A stretch of DNA of 64,000 nucleotides from Gloeophyllum trabeum ATCC 11539 (lineage: Eukaryota > Basidiomycota > Agaricomycetes > Gloeophyllales > Gloeophyllaceae). Below the pieces are notes generated by a model. That model saw only the letters and a program-made list of their open reading frames with translations, made no database searches and was not told the origin of the DNA. Every line of letters starts with the position of its first letter. Position 1 is the stretch's first letter. Location of the stretch: NCBI RefSeq assembly GCF_000344685.1, contig NW_006920418.1, forward strand, positions 1,584,526 through 1,648,525, written 5' to 3'. Positions 34,601 through 46,979 of this stretch are shown in pieces. Position numbers and translations under genes: made by a program.

Positions 34601-35668
34601 GAATCCGTAAGGACCTCGCTGACAATTCCTCTGCGCCCCAGTCTTCCCCGCAAGGTTGAACGGTAAGTAGATCTAGGTCCTGGTTACAAGAATCGTTCAA
34701 TACAGGTGTCGAAATTGCAGTCTCTTCGCATCTGACTCTACCCGCAGATCAAGTCTGTCGATGCAATGCATGGATGTTTGTCAAGTATCCGCCAACCACA
34801 TTAGTACTCTAGGTATGAGTGATTGTCTCAGCCTCGAGTTCCTCTCTGAGGGTTGGGGCTGCAGTGAATGATTATCGCGAGAAGTTCGGCCTGAAGTGCG
34901 CGTCGCCCATCCTAATACCTCACATTCAGAGCGCAGGGTGCGTGCTTCCCCGTGATCTCACTTGGTCCATGCTTACATTGGTTTATGTCGACTTGGCAGG
35001 ATTATGCATGCTGTGACTTGTCAGAGGACCTCTCAGTCTCTACCGATCTGTTTGTGACTCACCCTCGCACAGTGATGTTGCGCAAATCAAATGGTCAAGC
35101 CTACCTAGGATGGTCTCAGTGCCTATCGGCGCTGGATGAGATGAAAGTAAGTCATCATTCCTGCTTTGTCGTAAGCTCAGCTCAACATGCGATGTAGTCT
35201 GCATGGCCCAGTGCCCAGCAAGCATGGCAACTGCTCCACGGTGTTAAGCTTAATTTCGACGAGTCCACCGGTCCTTCGACTGGTCCAACAGATCGGCAGA
35301 AACTAACTCCGGAGGAATATCTCGTACAGACTCCTTACGACGCAGGGGGTTCCCATGGTTCTGGTTCCGCCCCGAGCATGGGAGATATGTTGGGGGATCA
35401 TCTACGTCACGCGCACTTCACGAATATGGGGTCTGTCGGACAGTTTTATCCTGGATACGAGCCCTTGTCGACTTCGCAAGAGAACCCTTCTTGGCCCGCC
35501 TGGCAGCATCCGTCGCTTCGTCCCGAAGTGCCCATTAGCGTACCGCGCCCTCCGGGGTATCAAGCCGTTCCAGACCCCTCGCTCGTTCACGCGTACTCTG
35601 ACCGCGGTGGCACGATGTATATTGTCCCTCACCTCCATCGTCCTAACCCTCCGGATCATCCTCAATAG
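31670..35668 (+). CDS. Zn2Cys6 fungal transcription factor, TF-D
   Basis: A regulator of a different subfamily from TF-A/B/C. Exon 1 starts MSSASQSQTPGESEAEL. Exon 2 contributes EACDHCRKTKNKCERPEDG and CKSCAAAGI. A 15-nt exon (31968-31982) carries the sixth cysteine in ACTFL. The next exon reads GPTHKRGPPKGYIHALEQRW, a linker and helix typical of this group. After a Ser/Pro-rich part comes IRYHGKASGLHLLGRNE, then the Fungal_trans domain (LLSLYFTYIHPAFPVIHKAT, LLLVIFAVSERIRREEEKS). The C-terminal region is long and ends at 35668. Such proteins act as dimeric DNA-binding regulators, often of carbon or xenobiotic use. Many small introns (12 or more) make the central exons (33030-35200) approximate. 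Confidence 0.83.
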
Positions 35669-37134
35669 CACCTAACGTCTAAGTGAGTCTTGAATTCTGA
35701 TGGAACGGACGTAGTCAGTCTAACTGATTCATCCATGTAGCAGGATTTTGTATTATTCAGTGTATGATATGACTCCACTCTGCGATGTTTCCATAGTATC
35801 TGCCTTAGCACCTGTTACACTCTACGCGCTATGTTCGTTACAGTGATGATTGTCTCACCATCTTGTCCTTTGTTCCATATTCACGTAGGATCCGTAGATT
35901 TACTAGTATCTCCTTTAGGTAATCGGGGAATTTTGGTTTATGCAACACTTTGAGGGGGCGTAAAGAGGCCCTCGCGTTCATAAGCAGCCGTCCTCTACTC
36001 AGTAATACAGCGCTAGCTCTGTATGTTATGGTCGGTTGGCTCAGCTCGGGCTGTTAATGAAACGCCCTTGAAGTTAAGGCATAATCTGAGCTTCTCAATG
36101 GTATAACGGTCGATAGTAGAGGTGTACTTCAAGTTATACCCCCTGCCGATGCCTCACTTGATACGCGTGCCGTGACTGTGACGAGTGCGCGGGCTATGCG
36201 GTAGGGGCCTACTGGTGGAAAGCCTCCGATAGTAAAGAATCGGCAATTATCTACGCCTAACGCCGGGGTAAACATCACGGGGGCGTGCTGAAGAGGCACT
36301 CTACTCTTCGCATAGCTGGAGTACGAAGGCAATATCGTGACTCGGTCTTCGTAGCCATCAATTAGCTGGCAGACTACGATGAAACCTGTCACGCGTCACA
36401 AACGGGTGCTTCCTTAGGCGCGGACATCATCGATATCTGGCTCGTGAACTGATAGCAGAAACGCGCACATCGGAAGCTCATGGCGTCTCTTAATGTACGA
36501 TACACGATGGTTGACCCAAAGCTAGAGGGACTATATAGTCGCACGAAAATTCAAAATGTCATTGGTCACTGCGGCATCGACTTCAAGTTGCTGCTCAAAG
36601 TCTGAGATCTGGTCAGCACTCGAGACCCCACTTAAGCCTGCAGGCCCATTATCGTTAGTATGCGGCATTCTAGGGTTACCGTAGCTGAACTCGTGCGACC
36701 AGCCTGCGCACGGATGCTCAGTAAGTGCCCTGCTGTCCATTATATCTCACATCGAGTCAAGTGTGGCTGCGCATGATTACGCTGATATGTGACCTGCCAG
36801 CATCGCAGTAATCTTCGACACGGATCCGACGTACGTTAATAACGACGTAATATCAAGGGATTCATAGACGCAATGGGTGCAGACCAGCGGAGTAACCATC
36901 ACATACGCATATTCCGAAGGCATTCGAGGAAGCTCGCCGGGATTTCATTCCTCACTCTGGCTTTTTAGTTGAAGGTTGCCTTGCATTAGAGCCATTGTCG
37001 GCATAATATGATCTAGCTTGATGGAAACCGCAAGCTGGCGTCGTTCCCCCGGATTTGGTTAACCTGCTCTACGAATCCGTATTCATACAAATATGCCCCC
37101 AACAATGACAGATCTACGGTCGCTGATCCCACAA
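35669..37134. other. Intergenic, 3' ends of TF-D and arsenic fusion gene
   Basis: About 1.47 kb between two convergent genes. It contains terminator/3' UTR sequence only by inference. A minus-strand open frame of 69 codons (36531-36740) begins with ATG but has no recognised domain. It lacks a C-terminal CaaX box, so it is not a pheromone precursor. Confidence 0.4.
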
Positions 37135-38891
37135 TTAAACATCGCTCTTGGCGGCCGTCAGTTCTTTCGAGTCCCCATACAATTCCATCCACGCTTTCAG
37201 ACCACCCTTCAGTAGCCAAGCACTGGAGGTCTGTATGCCTGCTTCATTCAGACGGTCTTGGTACCTGGGCCCACGGCTGTGACTTCGCTTATTACTGCTT
37301 GTTTTGATTCCACTCACCATTTCGCGCAACGGGGTCCTCGGCCGTTTGAGCTACCACAGTAAAATATCACCCTCGGAGTGCGTCCAAACGTGTCGACGAA
37401 TTTGGGCAGCTCATTCCAAAATGTTTGGGCAGGCCACTGATGACTTCCCCGTATGTGACCGCCCTGAAGGGGTGAATGCACGGTGAGTAATGGGATACGC
37501 CACGTCCCTATCCACGACTAACCTGGTAATCATCTCGGCGGACATCGATGACAGAGAACTCCCTCTTTTCACCCTGCCGCATCAAACTCGCCAACTCCTC
37601 AGCCGATATCTCAGGAACATCTGACCGCGGAGGAGGAAATGCATCCCACCACCGTTGCAGGGCAGTCGTCGGACTATCCTTTGCGGTGGGCTCCGCTTGC
37701 CCTCTAGGTTTTAGGGCATATATCTGGTACGAGGCTACCAAAAGGACGTAGGAGAAGGTCTTTCCGAGGGGAAGAGGGCGTGCTTACCGACCCATGCATT
37801 CGCGTCAAACTTGGGTCTTCCGGAGGCAGAGACGGGTTTAGCACAACAACCAGCCGTCGTGCAACCAGCCGTATCGCTCTCCATCTGGGTGTAGATGTTG
37901 ATATCGGCCTTGCTATCCACGAACAGTGCATCTATGTCCTGAGATGAGTCATTCGGCGCAAGGGGGGAGGTTCAAGAAACTGCGCACTTTGCAGACCGGC
38001 TTCGTTGAGCATTTCTGCGTATTCACCCAGGGTAATTGCGCCTGCGATACAACCTACGTGCGCTGACAGATCATTCACGATGTCCTGGGGTAGAGGGCGT
38101 TTGGCAATAATCTAGAGAAGCCGCCAAGGAGATTCTTATTCTCTCGAGGCAATATTGGCAACAGTCTGCAGCTACGCACGTCGTGAAACACGATTCTGCC
38201 ACCGGGCTTCAAGACTCGTGCTGCCTCCTTCATCAACGCGACCTTACCAGAGTTTGGTAATAAGTTGATGACGCAATTGGATAGAATGCAATCGATGGAG
38301 TCGGAGATGATTGGCAGTGCTTCAGTAAGTGATGCCTGAACGAAGGAGACCTGCGGCGGCTGAAGGCCTTGCTTGGCAGCATTGCGACGAGCAAGCGATA
38401 TCATGTCCTGCAGGCAGGAAGATTCATATGGTGAGTCGGGACAATAAGGGCAGGCGAAGCTGAACGGTTGCGATTCTTACCGCCGACATGTCAAGGCCGA
38501 TGACCTGACCCTTGGGTCCTACTTTTGACGCCGCCAGGAAGACATCAATTCCACCTCCGGAGCCCAAGTCTATCACAGATTCTCCCTGGCCAGCTACCCG
38601 GTCAGCGGCGCCAGGCACCTCAGGTGAAGCCTACCTCTTTAATAGTCGCTGCCGCCACGGGGTTGCCGCAACTCAAGCCTAGATTGGCTTCAGCTGGGAT
38701 AGAGCGCAGTTCGTCGGCACTATAGCCGAATGCAGCTGCAACGGTGTTGGCGTCTGCAAGATCAGTGGTTCAGAGAACAATCAACGCAAATCGAAGAGTC
38801 TCGCCTCACATTTGCTATCAACTCCTTCTCTAGCTTTTGCGCTGTATGCCTCTTGGACCGTTTCCAACAAGACCTGATCCGACGGTGCCAT
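37135..38891 (-). CDS. Arsenite methyltransferase-arsenate reductase fusion (ArsM + Acr2/Cdc25 rhodanese)
   Basis: About 430 aa in nine exons. Residues about 1-277 form an ArsM/AS3MT-type enzyme: [23 protein letters not shown], the SAM-binding motif [47 protein letters not shown] and a Cys-rich GCTTAGCC tail. The three Cys that bind As(III) in this family (in LSCGNP, SNCVIN and GCIAG) are present. The same uninterrupted exon that holds [10 protein letters not shown], the usual ArsM end, runs on through [20 protein letters not shown] to [10 protein letters not shown]. This opens a Cdc25-like rhodanese domain (residues about 310-425) with [11 protein letters not shown] and the CX5R active loop YCGSSNGRG. 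That fold in yeast Acr2 reduces As(V) to As(III). One protein could thus make As(III) and methylate it (inference). Confidence 0.9.
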
Positions 38892-39344
38892 ATCGTAAGA
38901 ATTGGTCTTGCCAATTGACTTGTGTTCTACGGACAAGCTTATTTATATGTTCAATGGAGCATACAGAACCGCACCAATCTCTGACGCATAATCAAATTGA
39001 TTTCGAATTTGGAAAGACCTGGTATGCTAATGATAAGATGTGTCACTCACGGGTAGAACGTGCCAACGCCGGATGGTCCAATAGGACGCCCTTGAATTGA
39101 TCCCGTTTCACAGCGATGAGGACATCGGCTTGCCGAGCCTGTGGTCGAATGCCGGCACTGCACCCGTGCAACGCTAGCTGACCTGCGCATTTCCCCAATG
39201 ACTGGGGTCAGCCCACTGACTCAGCATATGGCAGACAAGGAGTCTTAAGTATCGCGACAAACAACAGTGATATTGCGTTTGCATGAGATGGGGAGATATA
39301 GATACACGCAGTAGCAGTGGTATGATAACAGGTCATGGCAATAC
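38892..39344. other. Intergenic, upstream of arsenic fusion gene
   Basis: 453 bp between the fusion-gene start and the RPP0 stop; the fusion-gene promoter should be here. No recognised arsenic-responsive site or other element was seen. Confidence 0.4.
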
Positions 39345-40554
39345 TTAATCGAACAGACCGAAGCCCTAGATTCGGGTTAGCAGAGGAATGGCCCAGAGAA
39401 TCAAAACATCGTACCATGTCCTCATCAGACTCCTCCTTCTCCTCCTCCTTCTCCTCAGCTTTGGGTACCTCGGCGGCAGCAGCAGACTCTGCGACAGGTG
39501 CAGCGGCAACAGCGAATGCCTCAGGATTCGCCAAGTACTCCTTAGCCTATTCCAATGAATTAGTATCGACATCATCAGGTACAGCAGTAGGTCCATCATC
39601 CAGAAATCTCGAGTAGTTTTGTATTCAGCACGTGTCCGTAAGACACTCAGGATTTTCAGTGTATAGATAATCATTTGGACCTTGAATCTGCTCAGGCATG
39701 ATGCACGACAGCTCACCTTTTCGGCACCCTCGAAAGTGTAGTCAGTAGCCAGAGCAATGGCAATCAGGTTCTTGTAGGAGTTAACCAAAGAGTGGGTAAC
39801 TGATGCAAGAGTAGGGTAGTGGAGAGCCAAAGACAGGGCGGCGATGGTCTTGATACCCGTCAGGAAGCGACCCAAGAGCTCCTCATCGCTGACATCGAGA
39901 ACGTCCGGAGAGAAGATGTTGCCAGAGTCGAAGATCTGGACGACTGTCATACCGTACGTGAAGGGGGAGATGTTCAACATATTCAGCAGGGCAGCCTCGG
40001 AAGGACCGACACGGGTCCCGGCAGTGACGACCTTGATCTCAGAGACAATTTCGATGGTACCACGGGCAATCTTGGTGGGAATACCAAGAGCCTGGAAGAA
40101 AGAAGTCTTGCCAGGTTCCATGCCAGTGTTACCAGCAGCAACGAAGACATCCTTGGGCGCGAGAGCACCGGCACGAGCGGGGGCGGCAACCTTGTTGGCG
40201 GTGATGAGGTCACGGATCTCCTTAAGATCAGCGGAGGTGAAGACGAAGCCGATGTTCCCCTTGACGTGAGGCACGAGACGCTCAAGCTGGGGGAACTCGG
40301 TGATGATGGAACGGATGGCACGGCGAACCATGGTGTTCTTGCCCATCAAGACGACACCCTTGCCACGGAGTGCAACTCGGATCTGGTGCATCTGGTTGGA
40401 ACCGACGTTGTCGACATTGACCAAGAAGATGGAGGCTAAGGACGCATTCAGACCGTGCAAGGCGGTGTGGTGCGATGGGACACATACGGTACTTGGAGAT
40501 GAGGTCCTTCAGCTTTTGGAAGTAAACTTCCTTTGCAGCCCGAGTTGCTCCCAT
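39345..40554 (-). CDS. RPP0: 60S acidic ribosomal protein P0
   Basis: Ribosomal stalk protein P0 (uL10), about 310 aa. Exon 1 is [20 protein letters not shown] plus KY. Exon 2 runs from [20 protein letters not shown] through [20 protein letters not shown] to [10 protein letters not shown]. After an intron of about 190 nt the acidic stalk follows ([13 protein letters not shown], then a Glu/Lys run ending ESDEDM). A last mini-exon encodes GFGLFD, the conserved C-terminal tail that contacts elongation factors. P0 anchors the P1/P2 dimers on the large subunit and takes part in the GTPase centre. A likely 5' UTR intron lies at 40570-40622. Codon use is strongly C-ending, as expected for a highly expressed gene. 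Confidence 0.96.
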
Positions 40555-40569
40555 GGTGACTTTTGGTTA

Positions 40570-40622
40570 CTGAACATATGTCAGCTTCGTCCGGCGGGGA
40601 CAGCATAACTCATACAACGTAC
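40570..40622 (-). other. Probable 5' UTR intron of RPP0
   Basis: On the minus strand GTACGTTG begins at 40622 and an AG acceptor ends at 40570, 15 nt before the P0 start codon. Length (53 nt) and sites match other introns here. Leader introns are common in ribosomal protein genes. Confidence 0.55.
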
Positions 40623-41149
40623 AAGGGTAGTGTTTTTCGTGATAATACTAGTGCCTCCCGGTTGACCTCTGCAGAACGTCCGTAAGACGACATACAGACT
40701 TTAACATGCAAATACGCGTACCTGACGTGTCAACGGATTTTTCAAGGCGACTGGTCTGTTGGCGGCGTCGTTGAGTACAAGCCGGACGGTGTCGCGAGCT
40801 TGTGTACAGTTAGATACTTTAGAGTTTACCGGGAAATGCCGGTCATGCCGGTCATGCCGCAACAAGCAAATATGGTCAAATTTCACGCCACCGAGTTCAA
40901 GCGCGTCGACTCCGACGTGTTGAGGCCGTTTGGGCCATCGTCTGCAACTGCATTCTTGTCGCCGACTGCTGCTGCAGCTTGAAGGGCTCGCGGTGCGAGG
41001 CTTGTGCGCTCAGCTTGAGCCCCGGGATTTAAGACCTCCCTGATGCAATGGAATGTTGCGATGCCGTTTGTCGACTGTCGGAACGGTAGTCGGCGGGCGC
41101 GACGGCATTCAATGGATTACATGGCAAGTGGAAACTTTGTTGTTCAATA
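40623..41149. promoter_or_regulatory. Divergent promoter region RPP0 / PPR-like gene
   Basis: Upstream DNA shared by two divergent genes. It has a short perfect repeat of a 9-bp unit (ATGCCGGTC, about 40836-40856). No defined ribosomal-protein box was recognised. Confidence 0.4.
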
Positions 41150-41305
41150 GTGCTAAATACTGATCTATGCGTGGCTTCCGTAACTAGCCGTCGCGCCTCA
41201 TGCCTTTCATTGAAGTTTGCCCAGCCTGCTCCGCGTTTGTCTGTTGCTCAAGCCGGGAGTAGGCTTCAACTGTTTGAGGCAGTGGCGGCGTTACCCAGCA
41301 GCGAC

Positions 41306-44300
41306 ATGGAATTGTGGAACTTCCCCCCTGCTGAAGGGACTCCTTCGATGACCCAATCTCTCGAGCCAATGACCGCGGTCTCATCGGCCAGCAGATGTGA
41401 TTCGACTGCGAGCGACAACACAGTTGCAGCTTTTGCTACTCGTAGTCCCTCATCCCCATCTGGTAAACATGAGGCAGCCCGTGTCCGCCAGCCAGAGGCA
41501 GCGGTGACGACGCGTTCTTCCGTGCAAATTTTACGATCTTTCCTGTCTCAGACATCGCCGTCCGTATCCCCCTCGCAATCCGCTAGTTCGGTCCAGTCAC
41601 TGTACACATACGTGAAGTCTCGTTCGCAACTGGGAGCCTTGAGCTCGAAGGACATGTCCTGCTTAATCAGCCTCTTTGGTTCTATGGCAATCCTTACTGC
41701 CCCGGGCTCTTCTCCTGCTGGTAGTTTCATGCATCCTCTTGCCCCGACGATGAAGGGTGGCGATCCCCATCATCATTGGTCGTTCGTTACATCCCTAGTC
41801 CAGGACAAGGAGGATCTCGGCAGAAGTTTAAGTGACTCTGATCGTTACTGGGTAATGCGCGCGTCTTTAGCTGAGTTGCACAAAGTTAAAACCGTGGAAG
41901 ACGACGCGGATGAACGTGAGAACCCGTTCAGATTGCTCTTGGTTGTCAATTGTTAATTATCCATTCTCGTTCAGTGAATCGTCGAATCCGTCTTCTGTCC
42001 CGTGCTCGAGTGCACTACCATCACTTGGCTCGCCATTCTCGATCGCCGGATGCCCATGCAGCTTATCTTGATGCACTGCTCAAGTACGGGGATTCAAGTT
42101 CCTTCGACAACTTTGCGTTTAGTTTCGCTAAGTCTCTGCGAAGGCTGGAGTGGGTTTCCGGAGTTCACCGCGATCTCATTCAAAGGATTATTCTCAGTCG
42201 AGGTTCGGAGCTGTCCCCTAGGTCGAAGAGACAGATATTATCCGTTATCTCTAACTGGTCACGCCGTCCTTCCAAGGTCATGTTCAACGCGTTCTGCAAC
42301 GGCGGACTGTCCGAGAACAGTTCAAGCACTGATGTCACAATATTACATCTGCTCTCGGCTATTCTGGGCCTGATTTTTCCAAGCCGTCCGCCAGCGGACT
42401 CATCGAGGTTCTCGTCTTCCAACCAGAAACTCCTGCAATGGTGCAAGGCGGAAGCTATCGCTCGTCTGAGTCCTGGTCCGACCGCTCAGTCACTCGCGAG
42501 CGCTTGGAGAAACCTAATGCTCCTCGTGTTCGTTGACGCTTCTCCAGAGCTGCTGAAATCGTTCAGCCATGCCCCACCGGCACTAGGAAACACCCAAGAC
42601 GGATCGCAAGCGACGCATTGGGAGGTTATATGCGCGCTACGCACCATGGAAAGAGCCTACTCATTAGGCGAGGACGTCGACAATGACGCCAAAGATATAC
42701 TGCAGACACTTTGGTATCACTGGTCCGGACGGACTAGACTGGGGGATGACATACCCAGCTCAGTCATTCATGCGATATTGGCCAGTTTCATGCAGCTGTC
42801 CGGTGTTGTCAAGGATCCATATCTGACGGAAGGGGTTTTTCGCTTCTACGTCAGTGAGGTCTTCCGCGCGCCAGACGGCTCAGGAGATGTATCCCTCCCT
42901 TGTACCGTGGATGCCGTCTTAATCGAGTATAGTACTGCCATGGCTCGATGCGGTGCGAAGACATGGGATATCGCATTAGCCAATTTGCGAAAGCTCCGCA
43001 TCGAGGGCAGCGCACTATCAAAGATTGCCAGCAAGGCCCTCGTGCGGCTCGCACAAATTGACCTTTCCGAATCGTATTCGTTGTATTTCCATAGCGCTCG
43101 TGCTGGGTTGCAGTTGGAACCTGACGCGACACTGATCCTGGGCAAAGTCCTTGCCTCCCAGGGATTTTTCGAACTGGCCTTGGGCTTGCTGAGCCAACCC
43201 ACCCTTTCTCTAGCGCAGGCTCGCGCGATTCTAGATGCTGTCCTCTCGGGGCTCTCGTCTAGACAGCTTCGTCGCATCCCCAAGGGCGCGGCGCTTTCGC
43301 TTGGTACCGCTTGCTCCCGACTATACATGTCTGATCCTCCCAGTCGCAGTAGCCACGTCGCATTTGCGCTGCTACTGCTCGCTAGGAACGGTCGATCTCT
43401 GGACGCTTATCGGACCTTTCAAGGTATTCGGGGCGCTGCGCCATCTTATTTCGGCAGTCGCTTCTTAACGCAATTTCTGCGTACATTGCTTCAACACCGT
43501 CAATTCCGCCTCGCTACCCGATTGTACCGATCGTTGTATGATAAGAACACGACAGTTGGGCTCACTCTCCGCGCTACCTTGCTGCTAGGCCTATGGCGTG
43601 GCGGAGCCACCAATTTAGCCTTGCAGGTCCGCAAGACTTCCAACAGTACATCGAACAGAGCACCACGCTTCGTTTCCCTGGTACAGTCGGGTAGGCTAGA
43701 GCGGCGTTCGAGCAGAGTTACCAGCCTCAAACTGGTTGAGGCGTTGACAGAAAAGAAGACCATCAGCTTTTCCGAGGCTAGGCAACTGTTGGATCTTCTT
43801 ATCTACGCAGGGCGGAGGAAAGCGGCGTGGAAGTGGTTCCAGGGTCTTCAGCAACGCGAAACCTCCGGACAATACATGGCATTAGGAAACATGTTGCTTC
43901 ATGGAGAACTTTTTCGTCGGAACTGTCGCAACGCGCGACAGGTTCAGCAAGTCCTTGCGTCCTTGACCAGGCTGGTACGAGAGTATGGGTTTATCCCTGA
44001 CCGCGTCACGGTCAATATCTTGGTGAAAGCCATTCTGGGATGGAAGAGAGCCATCAGCAGTCAGCATGTTCAAGCCCTCTTCGATACGCTGCTGGCGAGC
44101 GGTTACCCGGCTGGTACACACGTTTTGCGTGCAGGCACAGTGTTTGGTACGGAGCGATCTCTGTTCCGCCCGGGACACTTGCTGCCTAAGGTTACGTCGC
44201 GCATTTCTTTCAGACGGCATGTGCGTCCGTTGTACAAGATGTTCATCAAAGCGTTTCATGTGCGCGGGGACCAGCGTTCTGCGAGGATAGTCGTTGGGAT

Positions 44301-44424
44301 ATTGAAGGATGTGGAGAAGCGTTGGTATGAGGAGGTCGAGATGCGTGCTAGAGCGAGGAGGCGCGGTGTATTGCGGATGTTAGAACGACGTAGGAAGGTG
44401 GACGGAGGAAATGAGACCTCGTAA
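41306..44424 (+). CDS. PPR-like helical-repeat organellar protein
   Basis: A long alpha-helical protein of about 1,020 aa in two exons. The intron uses a GTGAGA donor near 41916 and an AG acceptor ending at about 41974, joining the two long frames as ...DADEL/NRRIRLLSRARVHYHH. The first in-frame ATG is at 41306 (MELWNFPPAEGTPS). The open frame extends upstream to 41150 with a basic, Ser/Ala-rich sequence that looks like a mitochondrial presequence, so a further upstream exon is possible. Helix-turn-helix units resembling pentatricopeptide repeats appear in the second half, for example FIPDRVTVNILVKAILGW and YKMFIKAFHVRGDQRSARIV. The C-terminus is very basic. Fungal PPR proteins mostly act on mitochondrial RNAs. 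The exact target is unknown. Confidence 0.7.
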
Positions 44425-44617
44425 ATAATGTCATGTGCGCTCTGTAGACATGCTAGACATAGAACTGGAGGAATATACTATATAGCGGACTCTAGTCTCT
44501 CAGCGCAGGATTGGCTTTGCGTGTGGCACGGCCAAGGCACGGGGGTTGCCGATTCAGAGCGCCGGCCTTGTGCATGCGAAGCTCGCGGTTGTGGCTTTGT
44601 GCCACATCCGTTATGAA

Positions 44618-46694
44618 ATGGCGTCCTCGACCGACAATGCAAACCCCGGCAGCGCACTTGCTCCAACGGATGCGTCGACGTCTCGCAATCCAAATGATAT
44701 AAAGGTGGGACCCTCTCGTGGTGTCATATAAGTCTTGTCGACTCATAGTCCTCCAGCGCAAACTTGCGGATGCCTTGCAGAGCTTGGATGAAGCCGTTGG
44801 GTCTATCTCTGACTCGAGCGCTCAACCACCACCTGCAAAACGACCTCGCGTAGCACGATCTATATACTCGACCCTCGCAAAGTATGGAATAAGAACCAAA
44901 ACCGACGCCCCGTCAGTTGCGACGCGTCTTGGTCTCATCAGCCGTGGAACTCATCACCTTATCCCTTGTCATATGTGTCATGCAGCTCTTCATCCATCAA
45001 ACGAACAGAATCATTGTCGAAAGCCCCTCACCTGAGTGCTATACTCTCTCGAGCCGCCACCCGAACTCGCAAGGCCCTGCCTTTCAGGTTCTCCTCTGAC
45101 GATGCATCACTCAGCGCGTCCCCATCCTTTGGCGACTACCGTCCCTCGTCTACGCAGTCTTTCATGCTACGCCTCGGAACCTACAAGCTACCAACATACT
45201 CCAACAAGCCCAGCGCCATCGACGCCGTGGCCGCAGCAAAGTGTGGTTGGATAAACGACGGGAAGGAAAGACTGGTGTGTGGATTGTGCAACGCGTCATG
45301 GGTCCTGGCAGGCCGTGAAGGGCTTTCGAGAGATGCGGGTGCGTAGCATATGGGACGCGTACGGTAGGTCTGGTAAATCAACTGCGTTTTTCTAGCGAAT
45401 GCGCTCGTGGAGAAGCAACGTATTGGTCTTGTTCAGAACCATAAAGACGGATGTCCATGGAAGACACGACAAAGCGACGGTATGTTACTCGATGTCACTA
45501 CTAGTACCCTTCTTATGTGTCGCGTTACAGATGGGGTATATCGAATACCTTTGAGATCTCCCGCTGCTATGGCCAGGGACCTCAAAGCTCGTGCAATCCA
45601 GTTAGACCCACTTCTCCAAGGTGTGCAGATCAAGCATCCCGTGGTACGCCGGCTTCACACGTTCATGATGCATTTATCTGAGCATGATGTCCCTAGACAT
45701 CCACGCAGGTGCAAGCACTTGTCTCTACGATCCGCTCCGTCTCTGCCAAACCGCCATCATGGGATCTCGACCTAGAAAAAGATGGATCCACCGAGCAACG
45801 ATCCCCAGAGCACCCAGCAGAGCCTGAGCCTGAGCCGTCCGAGACCGCTGTCTTGGCATCCCTCTTCGGCTGGGACATAGCGCCGCCGCCGCCTACACCG
45901 ACTCGGCGCACCTCTTCATATTCATGTTCGCGTTCAAGCTCAATAGCTCCCTCAAGGCCTGGAACACCATCGCCCTGTCATCCGCCCTCCATCAGCGTTC
46001 TCTGGCGAAATGAGCGCGCCCAGACACCCTCCATATCGCTGCCGAAAAGACTTGGTTCTCACTTGCAGGGTGCTCCTAGTTCGACGAGGAGCGCGTCTGT
46101 TGGGAGCAAACGCGAGGCGACAGTCCTGTATTGTCCAATGTGCCAAAGGCGCGTGGGGTTATGGGCCTTTGCTCCTCCGAGTGATGGTGCAGCGAGTCCT
46201 GGCGCGTCAACGCCTTCCGCTAGCTCGGTGCCTCGGCACACGAGACCACAGAGGCAGTTCGACTTGCTCCTGGAACACCGGAACTATTGCCCCTACGTCG
46301 TGAAGTCAACGGTTGTCCCTTCGCTTTCATCGCAACCCCAGAACTTGATCATGAATTTCGGCTCAATGTCGCAAAGCCAGAGTAGTGGTGCCGTCGAAGG
46401 GTGGAGGGCGGTGCTACAGGTTATTTCACGGTACGGACTGGCGGAGAGGCGCAGGCGCAAGTCAACAAGGCAGTTGGGCGTGACTGGGAATGAAAATGGC
46501 GCGAGTACCGAGGAGGCTGAGGGGCACGTACAGGATGAATCTGATATGATCGTCGACAGCGTGGAGGCAATGGTCGCTGACGTGAAGACTCGCGGGGTAA
46601 GTCTTCTCACTAGATGTTAGCCCCAATTCAGGCACTGATTATTGTCTCGCAGGGCAAGGATATCCTAAAGTACGTCAAAGGGTTGCTCGGATGA
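44618..46694 (+). CDS. C3HC zinc-finger protein (Rsm1/NIPA-like)
   Basis: Starts MASSTDNANPGSALAPTDAS. After two short introns come KRPRVARSIYSTLAKYGIRT and then the C3HC/NIPA zinc finger: AAAKCGWINDGKERLVCGLC with the partner NHKDGCPWKTRQSD on the next exon (Cys-Cys-Cys, His, Cys ligands visible). A second conserved block in the NIPA/Rsm1 layout has YCPMCQRRVGLWAFAPP and LLLEHRNYCPYV. Ser/Pro-rich, disordered linkers lie between them. The last exon is GKDILKYVKGLLG. In fission yeast Rsm1 takes part in mRNA export; animal NIPA is an F-box-like protein in mitotic control. A nuclear role is likely. About 540 aa in about seven exons. Confidence 0.87.
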
Positions 46695-46979
46695 GCGTTG
46701 TTGCCTTGTTTGCGCTCGTCTTTGTTCCCGTGTTCTTTGCTTGTGTCTGTACATGTATCCTGTGGAATTCTGCATGCTTTAAATGTCATGTCCCGGCGCT
46801 TGTCTACATCTTATATGATTTGAAGGCCACTGCGCACAGGAGACGGAAGTAACCGCGTATATCATCTCCCTTGTCCCAGGCTACACTGCCTGACAGGCAA
46901 GCCAAGCTGTTCGCCGGCTTCACGCCTGGCATCGATCAGCACTGGGCCTTTGCTTTCTACGCTCGCCCTCGGCAGACCA

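Noticed and set aside
36531..36740. 69-codon open frame considered as a mating pheromone precursor
   Set aside because: It ends FRATI and lacks the C-terminal CaaX motif and any cysteine there.
39819..40439. 206-codon antisense open frame over RPP0
   Set aside because: Shadow of the C-ending codon bias of the ribosomal protein gene.
40836..40856. Tandem ATGCCGGTC considered as a ribosomal-protein promoter element
   Set aside because: Only about two copies and no match to a known element.
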